Part shown: positions 1 to 6,910 of the stretch, one piece after another | Layout: each line of letters starts with the position of its first letter | How positions within the stretch are numbered: position 1 is the stretch's first letter | From: Dermatophilus congolensis | GTDB taxonomy: Bacteria > Actinomycetota > Actinomycetes > Actinomycetales > Dermatophilaceae | Assembly: GCA_030538115.1 (NCBI GenBank) | Contig: JAUNUP010000066.1 | Location: forward strand, 1-6,910 | DNA length: 6,910 nucleotides | Direction: 5' to 3' | The notes under the pieces: model-generated | What the model was told of the DNA's origin: nothing | The model's input: the letters and a program-made list of their open reading frames with translations, nothing else | Database searches by the model: none | Translations under genes and position numbers: made by a program

Positions 1-4
1 GACT

Positions 5-47
5 GAAAGAGGGTGCCCGAGGCTGTTAGTCCTGGGCATCCTCTTTC
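5..47 (-). terminator. Hairpin terminator after the cholesterol oxidase gene
   Basis: Arms 5-18 and 34-47 pair over 14 bp with one G-T wobble (GAAAGAGGGTGCCC against GGGCATCCTCTTTC). Three more pairs are possible inside the 15-nt loop (20-22 with 31-33). On the minus strand the hairpin begins 3 nt after the TGA of the cholesterol oxidase gene, the expected place for an intrinsic terminator. No clear U tract follows, as is common for actinobacterial terminators. The structure is nearly symmetric, so it could also stop plus-strand transcription from a gene outside the window. The hairpin is seen directly; terminator function is inferred from position and stability. Confidence 0.8.
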
Positions 48-50
48 GTG

Positions 51-1772
51 TCAGCCGAAGAGTTGGCTTGTCAGGGGGCTGGTGTAGATGCCTGCGGGGT
101 CGTAGGCGCGTAGGGCTGCGGCGGCGTCGGCGTATTGGGTGCCTCCGGGTTGACCTTGGGTGAGGGAGGCGGGGACGACTCCGTCGATGACCTGCGACGA
201 CGTCCAGGCTCCGCTGTTCGTGTAACCCCAGCCCTTGCTCCATTCGACGCGGACCCGGGTGTCGCCGCCGGAGTAGCGCGACAGGATCCACTGTTCGACC
301 TCGGTGAAGAATTCCATGGCCGTGGCGGTGCCGGGCAGTGTGAGGATGTCGAGCCACACGGCGGTGTCGAGGTCGGGGCGGTCGGGTACGCGGCGGGTGG
401 GTGAGAGCCACGGGTCGACGGCCCCGGCGACCTGGGAGTCGGCGGGGTTGTCGACTCCGGTGACGCGGATCTCGACGGGGCCGTTGCTCGGATACTTGCC
501 CGCGGCCCGGTACGCGTCGAGGCGCTCGCGGTACATCGAGCCGAATTCGTACAGAATCGGCTGCACGTCGCTGCGGCGGCAGATGATCGCGTACCCGTTG
601 GCGGTGACCCGCAGGGTCGTCGGCTTGACGTAAAGCATGAGGTTGCGACCGGTGCCCCATAGATCCGTGGCGAGGTTCGAGACCAGGCCCGCGGCGGTGA
701 TGTTGTACTGCGTCGCTCCGAAGCTCGGTGCCTGTGCCGTGTCTCCGGTGAGGATCGCGTTGACGAGGTCGGTGATCGGCTTGGGCAGGTTGTCGGAGAA
801 CGGATAGTTGTACGGGGTCAGCACGGGCCTGCTGCCCAGAGGCGGTAACGCGCCGGTGAGCGACCAGACCTTGAGCCAGGGGTTGGCCGTGAACGGGTAC
901 CAGATCACCTCCATGCGCCCTGCGGAGCGGAGGAACGAGTCGACCGTGCGGCCGGACGAGCCGGGGGCAGCGAGCAGCTCGGTGGCCGGGATGTTCGTGT
1001 ACGAGCGGCAGCGCATGTGCTGGCGCGGCCCCACGGCGAGCGTCACGCGCGTGATGAACGCCCGGCCCACGTGGGTGAGCAGAGGCGCGATGGCCGGGTC
1101 GTTGCGACGGAACGTCTTGAGCACGTATGCGTTCGCTCCCGCATCCCAGACGATCGCGTCGAGATCCATGATGAGGTTCGACAGCGAGCCGTAGCTGTGG
1201 CCGGCGGAGCGGCGTTCACCGTTTGCGGGGATGGCGGTGCCGTGGCCCGCGATGGCGAGGGCACCGCCGACGGTGATGTTGCCCGGCGCGGGGTGGTGCA
1301 TGATGCCGCGGCCTGCCAGTTCGAGGCGTAGCAGCAGCTCTTCCATGGTCACGCCGGTGCCGACGCTCACTCGCGAGGGCGACGACCGGATCGAGAGGCC
1401 GCGCAGGCCCAGCGACGTGTCGACGAGCAGCACGTTGGAGTTGTCGGTCTCGTCTCCGCGCACGGTCAGCGGTGACCAGTTGTGCATCTTGCCGAGCGGC
1501 CGGATCTTCCAGCCCCGTTGCGCGCCCCAATTGGCGAGCGCGACGCACTGGGCGGCTGTCGCGGGCAGCACCGTCCACAGCGGCGATGTGACGATCTCGC
1601 CGGCCCAGTTCTGGAACCGACGTAGGTAAGGCACGAGACCGAACGGCAGCCCGACCGGCGGCGCGGTCGTGAACGACGGCGGCACGGCGGATGCCGGCAC
1701 CGGCTCGTACGACAAGAATGCTGCTGCGGCCGCAGCGGCACCGAGAACGGTGCGGCGTGAGGGCGAAGACAT
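51..1772 (-). CDS. Class II (covalent-FAD) cholesterol oxidase, Tat-exported
   Basis: This 573-residue protein is a vanillyl-alcohol-oxidase-fold flavoenzyme. The family oxidises cholesterol with O2 and isomerises it to cholest-4-en-3-one plus H2O2. The N-terminus is a twin-arginine signal: SRRTVLG at residues 5-11, a run of seven alanines (12-18), and a likely cleavage after PASA (residue 29). An FAD-binding domain (about 50-250) contains KMHNWSPLTV. Its His97 aligns with the covalently flavinylated His121 of Brevibacterium sterolicum cholesterol oxidase II. The cholesterol-oxidase substrate-binding domain follows. It keeps EVIWYPFT (Glu288, cf. Glu311), GPVEIR (Glu434/Arg436, cf. the Glu475/Arg477 gate pair) and EWSKGW (Lys513, cf. 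Lys554). YGSLSNL and YNYPFSDNLPKPITD also match that enzyme as I recall it. Length fits the exported precursor. The ATG is preceded by a good GAGGTGAT ribosome site about 8 nt upstream. The gene stands alone, ending at a hairpin and divergent from the HAD gene. Another sterol or alcohol as true substrate is possible. Assignment is by motif memory, not alignment. Confidence 0.93.
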   Translation of the reverse strand: MSSPSRRTVLGAAAAAAAFLSYEPVPASAVPPSFTTAPPVGLPFGLVPYLRRFQNWAGEIVTSPLWTVLPATAAQCVALANWGAQRGWKIRPLGKMHNWSPLTVRGDETDNSNVLLVDTSLGLRGLSIRSSPSRVSVGTGVTMEELLLRLELAGRGIMHHPAPGNITVGGALAIAGHGTAIPANGERRSAGHSYGSLSNLIMDLDAIVWDAGANAYVLKTFRRNDPAIAPLLTHVGRAFITRVTLAVGPRQHMRCRSYTNIPATELLAAPGSSGRTVDSFLRSAGRMEVIWYPFTANPWLKVWSLTGALPPLGSRPVLTPYNYPFSDNLPKPITDLVNAILTGDTAQAPSFGATQYNITAAGLVSNLATDLWGTGRNLMLYVKPTTLRVTANGYAIICRRSDVQPILYEFGSMYRERLDAYRAAGKYPSNGPVEIRVTGVDNPADSQVAGAVDPWLSPTRRVPDRPDLDTAVWLDILTLPGTATAMEFFTEVEQWILSRYSGGDTRVRVEWSKGWGYTNSGAWTSSQVIDGVVPASLTQGQPGGTQYADAAAALRAYDPAGIYTSPLTSQLFG

Positions 1773-1782
1773 GTGCGGTGAT

Positions 1783-1794
1783 CACCTCGACAGG
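1783..1794. repeat. 12-bp direct repeat, copy 1 (CACCTCGACAGG)
   Basis: CACCTCGACAGG occurs here and again at 2001-2012, in the same orientation and the same intergenic region. This copy covers the Shine-Dalgarno region of the cholesterol oxidase gene (minus strand CCTGTCGAGGTG), so part of the match could come from that constraint. A shared regulator-binding site is possible but unproven. Confidence 0.45.
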
Positions 1795-1943
1795 TACGGT
1801 CTCGCCTCCCCTGCGACGACGACCTCGGGTGGATGTTGCATTGGGCACGCCCGCCTGGAGATGGCGACCGTGCCGACCACGCTAGGTGCGCGCCACCGAG
1901 GCCGTCGTCGTGTGGGAGAGGGCCACGCGATCAGGCGTGCTAA

Positions 1944-1974
1944 CCCCGAAGTGATCGATGAGTCTCATTCGGGG
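1944..1974. promoter_or_regulatory. Bulged dyad / hairpin upstream of the HAD gene
   Basis: CCCCGAA (1944-1950) pairs with TTCGGGG (1968-1974). After a single unpaired G (1951), TGA (1952-1954) pairs with TCA (1965-1967), giving 10 bp around a 10-nt loop. It lies 68 nt before the HAD start and about 170 nt before the cholesterol oxidase start. No gene ends here, so a read-through terminator is less likely than an operator or a leader hairpin. The structure is read from sequence; its function is open. I could not recognise a convincing -35/-10 pair on either strand of this region. Confidence 0.4.
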
Positions 1975-2000
1975 CCAACAGCATTCGCCAACTGACTCGG

Positions 2001-2012
2001 CACCTCGACAGG
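2001..2012. repeat. 12-bp direct repeat, copy 2 (CACCTCGACAGG)
   Basis: This is the second exact copy of the 12-mer at 1783-1794, 218 bp away. It ends 30 nt before the HAD GTG start. Unlike copy 1 it does not sit in a ribosome-binding site on either strand, so translation does not explain its conservation. Confidence 0.45.
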
Positions 2013-2042
2013 GCGGCGAACGGTCCCTGAGAGGATGGAGGC

Positions 2043-2969
2043 GTGACCCACACTCTTCCCCGCATCATCGCTGTCGACATCGACGGCACCCTGCTGTCGA
2101 CGAAGGGCGTCGTGCTGCCCGGCACCCGCGCGGAGATCGCGCGAGCCCGCGCGCACGGTGCGACGATCATGTTCGCCTCCGGGCGACCCGTGGTCGGGCT
2201 GATCTACCTCGCCCGTCGTCTCCACCTCGACACGTCGGGCTGCATCTTGATGGGCGGCAACGGTTCACGCAGCGTCGACGCCGACACGGGCACCGTCGTC
2301 GCCCGCCACGGCATCGACTTCGACCTGGTCGCGAGGATCGTTCGCCTGGCGGCCGAGCACGACATCGTCGTGATGATCTGTGAGGACGACGCGCTGATCG
2401 TCGACCGCCCGGAGGAACCGCAGGTCGTCTTCGAGGCGGAGGGCAACGGGCAGGTCGTCCGCGCAGTGCCGGACCTCACGGCCCTTACCTCGGCAGATGT
2501 CGATGTAGACAAGGTGCTCATGTACGCCGATCCCGTGCGACTGAAGCCGTTCGCCGAGGTGTTCGCGGCCGAATTCGGTGAGGCGCTGGAATACACGTTC
2601 TCCGCGCCGTTCTACTTCGAGGCGACGGCGAAGGGCGTGCACAAGGGATCGGCGCTGGCGGCCGTGGCCGAGGCCTTGGGAGTACCGCTGGCGGAGACTG
2701 TGGCGTTCGGCGACAACGGCAACGACCTGCCGATGATCCAGACCGCAGGCCTGGGCGTTGCGATGGCGAACGCCACAGTCGCAGTGCGCGAGGCCGCCGA
2801 CCGCGTCACGGCGTCGAACGATGAGGAGGGCATCGCGGCGGTGCTCATGGACATCTTCGGAGGCGGCCAGCCCGCTCCCCCGGTCGCGGAACCCACGGGG
2901 GTCGAACCGATGTACGCCCTGGACCTACGCGACCCGACGGAAGAGCCCCACCACCGCGACGAACACTGA
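2043..2969 (+). CDS. HAD-superfamily (Cof/YidA-like, HAD-IIB) phosphatase
   Basis: This 308-residue cytoplasmic hydrolase belongs to the Cof subfamily, whose members dephosphorylate sugar phosphates and related small metabolites through a phospho-aspartate intermediate with Mg2+. All four HAD motifs are present. Motif I is AVDIDGTLL, with nucleophile Asp12 and acid/base Asp14. Motif II is FASGRP (Ser46), motif III GVHKGSAL (Lys201), and motif IV FGDNGNDLPMI (Asp224/Asp228). The C2B cap lies between motifs II and III (about 80-190). The order and wording resemble E. coli YidA (GDxxND, GVAMxNA). The substrate cannot be read from the sequence. The start is GTG, with AGAGG at 2030-2034 ending 8 nt before it. 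Beyond the usual end (about residue 273) there is a proline- and acid-rich tail of about 35 residues, ending EEPHHRDEH. The gene diverges from the cholesterol oxidase gene and converges on typA, 16 bp away, so it is probably monocistronic. Confidence 0.9.
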   Translation: MTHTLPRIIAVDIDGTLLSTKGVVLPGTRAEIARARAHGATIMFASGRPVVGLIYLARRLHLDTSGCILMGGNGSRSVDADTGTVVARHGIDFDLVARIVRLAAEHDIVVMICEDDALIVDRPEEPQVVFEAEGNGQVVRAVPDLTALTSADVDVDKVLMYADPVRLKPFAEVFAAEFGEALEYTFSAPFYFEATAKGVHKGSALAAVAEALGVPLAETVAFGDNGNDLPMIQTAGLGVAMANATVAVREAADRVTASNDEEGIAAVLMDIFGGGQPAPPVAEPTGVEPMYALDLRDPTEEPHHRDEH

Positions 2970-2985
2970 CCCGAGGAGGCGCGGG

Positions 2986-2989
<4 letters not shown>
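2966..2989. terminator. Bidirectional hairpin holding both convergent stop codons
   Basis: CTGACCCG (2966-2973) and CGGGTCAG (2982-2989) form a perfect 8-bp stem with an 8-nt loop. The left arm contains the TGA of the HAD gene (2967-2969). The right arm contains, on the other strand, the TGA of typA (2988-2986). Each stop codon is therefore base-paired with the other. The symmetric GC-rich stem between two convergent genes fits a shared terminator. No T tract is evident, and the stem is short, so it may be weak or need Rho. Confidence 0.6.
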
Positions 2990-4895
<1,906 letters not shown>

Positions 4896-4899
<4 letters not shown>

Positions 4900-5357
4900 T
4901 TCAGATTCGCGACCACCTCCTTGACAACGGGCAGGTCGCCGGGCAGCCACGGGAGGTCGAACGCGTCGTCGCGCCCCACCCAGGCGAGCGCGTCGTGCGA
5001 GCCGAGCGGCCGCAACTCGCGGGCCGACTGGGCTGATCGGGAGGATCCGGAGGTCACCGCCCACCACACCGACATGAGGTGGCGCGGGCTCGTGCGCCAG
5101 GCGCCCTCCGCCTCCGGACCGAAAATTTGCGCACCGAGGGTTCCCTCGATGTCGAGCTCCTCCGTCAGCTCACGCAGGAGGGCGGCCTCGCGGGTCTCAC
5201 CCGGATCGACCTTGCCGCCTGGAAACTCCCACAGCCCCGCCAGTTCCGGCGGGTAGCTGCGCCGGGCCGCGAGGAAACGGGTAGGGGCGGCCAGGTCGTC
5301 GCAGAGCACAGCTCCGACGACCTGAATCTGGGGCTGCGAGGGGGTCGGCTGGGTCAC
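4896..5357 (-). CDS. Nudix hydrolase, MutT2-like (d)NTP pyrophosphohydrolase
   Basis: This 153-residue cytoplasmic Nudix enzyme probably hydrolyses damaged or excess (deoxy)nucleoside triphosphates to the monophosphate and pyrophosphate. The Nudix box GX5EX7REUXEEXGU is at residues 48-70: Gly48, Glu54, Arg62, Glu63, Glu66 and Glu67 are present. The box glycine near the end is Asp69. The metal-binding glutamates are intact, so activity is expected. The stretch [16 protein letters not shown] (35-50) closely resembles mycobacterial MutT2 as I recall it, a CTP/dCTP- and 8-oxo-dGTP-active enzyme; substrate choice here is not determined. The start is GTG at 5357, preceded by AGGA about 8 nt upstream. 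No other start exists in frame before an upstream TGA. The gene is first in an operon with typA, overlapping it by ATGA. The promoter must lie in the 5358-5567 region, next to the palindrome at 5397-5418. Confidence 0.88.
4915..4920 (-). promoter_or_regulatory. Shine-Dalgarno of typA inside the Nudix gene
   Basis: The minus strand reads GGAGGT from 4920 to 4915, 15 nt before the ATG at 4899 and 27 nt before the ATG at 4887. The first spacing is long but usable; the second is not. Together with the ATGA stop-start overlap this decides the typA start and points to translational coupling with the Nudix gene. Confidence 0.6.
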
Positions 5358-5390
5358 GACGGCATCCTGGCACGAGTGTCTTGCAGATCA

Positions 5391-5403
5391 CCTCGCCGCG
5401 AGG
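5391..5403. repeat. Short inverted repeat overlapping the palindrome
   Basis: CCTCG (5391-5395), a 3-nt spacer and CGAGG (5399-5403) form a small dyad. Its right half is also part of the left arm of the 22-bp palindrome. The two structures are mutually exclusive in RNA: CGAGG can pair with CCTCG on its left or with CCTCG at 5412-5416. Competing leader structures for the Nudix transcript are one reading; chance overlap is another. Confidence 0.35.
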
Positions 5404-5418
5404 ACCTAGGTCCTCGCG
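5397..5418. promoter_or_regulatory. Perfect 22-bp palindrome, likely operator
   Basis: The half CGCGAGGACCT (5397-5407) is followed directly by its exact reverse complement (5408-5418), giving an uninterrupted 22-bp palindrome centred between 5407 and 5408. It lies 39 bp upstream of the Nudix start and about 150 bp upstream of hppA, in a divergent promoter region where no gene ends. This favours a binding site for a dimeric regulator over a terminator. As RNA it could form a 9-bp stem with a CTAG loop. I do not recognise the motif as that of a named regulator. Confidence 0.6.
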
Positions 5419-5420
5419 TT

Positions 5421-5435
5421 GTGAAGGGATTTCAC
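5421..5435. promoter_or_regulatory. Inverted repeat GTGAA-N5-TTCAC
   Basis: GTGAA (5421-5425) and TTCAC (5431-5435) flank GGGAT, a 15-bp dyad only 2 bp from the palindrome. Its centre (5428) is 20.5 bp from the palindrome centre, about two helical turns, so both sites would face the same side of the DNA. A possible second operator; short arms make chance a real alternative. Confidence 0.35.
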
Positions 5436-5449
5436 CGTGGAATGAGTGT

Positions 5450-5467
5450 GGGTGCATAGGGGCACCC
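5450..5467. repeat. Small hairpin GGGTGC-N6-GCACCC
   Basis: GGGTGC (5450-5455) and GCACCC (5462-5467) form a 6-bp GC-rich stem with a 6-nt loop. It sits about 100 nt before the hppA start, so it may lie in the hppA leader or be a third protein-binding dyad. No function can be assigned. I see no convincing sigma-70 promoter hexamers with proper spacing in 5358-5567 on either strand. Confidence 0.3.
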
Positions 5468-5567
5468 CGGAGCGACGAGCGCTCAATCGTGTCATCGCCG
5501 GCAGTTCAGGTTCGACCACCGCGAGCGCTGCTTCGAACGACGGACCCACTGATGAGGACTCCTCGAC

Positions 5568-6910
<1,343 letters not shown>

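Noticed and set aside
1713..1742. Alanine-codon run in the cholesterol oxidase leader as a microsatellite
   Set aside because: The codons vary, and a poly-Ala core is ordinary for an actinobacterial Tat signal peptide.
1216..1848. Minus-strand open frame (210 codons) overlapping the start of the cholesterol oxidase gene
   Set aside because: It is another frame on the same strand as the well-supported oxidase, Arg-rich and without motifs.
5554..5564. GAGGA-C-TCCTC dyad over the hppA ribosome site as a sequestering hairpin
   Set aside because: A 1-nt loop is impossible, and opening the loop leaves only three pairs. It also resembles half of the upstream palindrome, but the match is too short to claim.

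Overview
The window is G+C-rich, with third codon positions mostly G or C, GTG starts on two of the five genes and TGA stops. The proteins look actinobacterial. They include a Brevibacterium-type class II cholesterol oxidase with a twin-arginine signal, a mycobacterial MutT2-like Nudix enzyme and a TypA GTPase. A high-GC actinobacterium, probably of the order Micrococcales, is my inference; the genus cannot be fixed from this sequence.

Layout. A minus-strand gene for an exported class II cholesterol oxidase (51-1772) ends against a strong hairpin at the window edge (5-47). A 270-bp divergent intergenic region (1773-2042) holds a bulged dyad and a 12-bp direct repeat. It is followed by a plus-strand HAD-IIB (Cof/YidA-like) phosphatase (2043-2969). 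That gene converges with a minus-strand two-gene operon, Nudix hydrolase (4896-5357) then typA/bipA (2986-4899). The two operon genes overlap by ATGA. The HAD and typA stop codons lie in opposite arms of one short hairpin. A second divergent region (5358-5567) carries a perfect 22-bp palindrome and two further dyads. It separates the Nudix-typA operon from a plus-strand membrane pyrophosphatase, hppA (5568 to beyond the window end). The annotated genes fill both strands without conflict, and no other gene is needed to explain the window.

How the genes relate. They do not form one pathway. The cholesterol oxidase looks monocistronic and acts outside the cytoplasm. The Nudix enzyme (nucleotide-pool cleaning) and TypA (ribosome-associated stress GTPase) are co-transcribed housekeeping or stress genes. 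HppA couples pyrophosphate hydrolysis to ion export. The HAD enzyme is a cytoplasmic phosphatase of unknown substrate.

I found no clearly undescribed multi-gene system, mobile element, CRISPR array or RNA gene. The points most worth following are the divergent signature and secretory-type leader of HppA, the dyad cluster in front of hppA/Nudix, and the shared terminator of the convergent HAD and typA genes.
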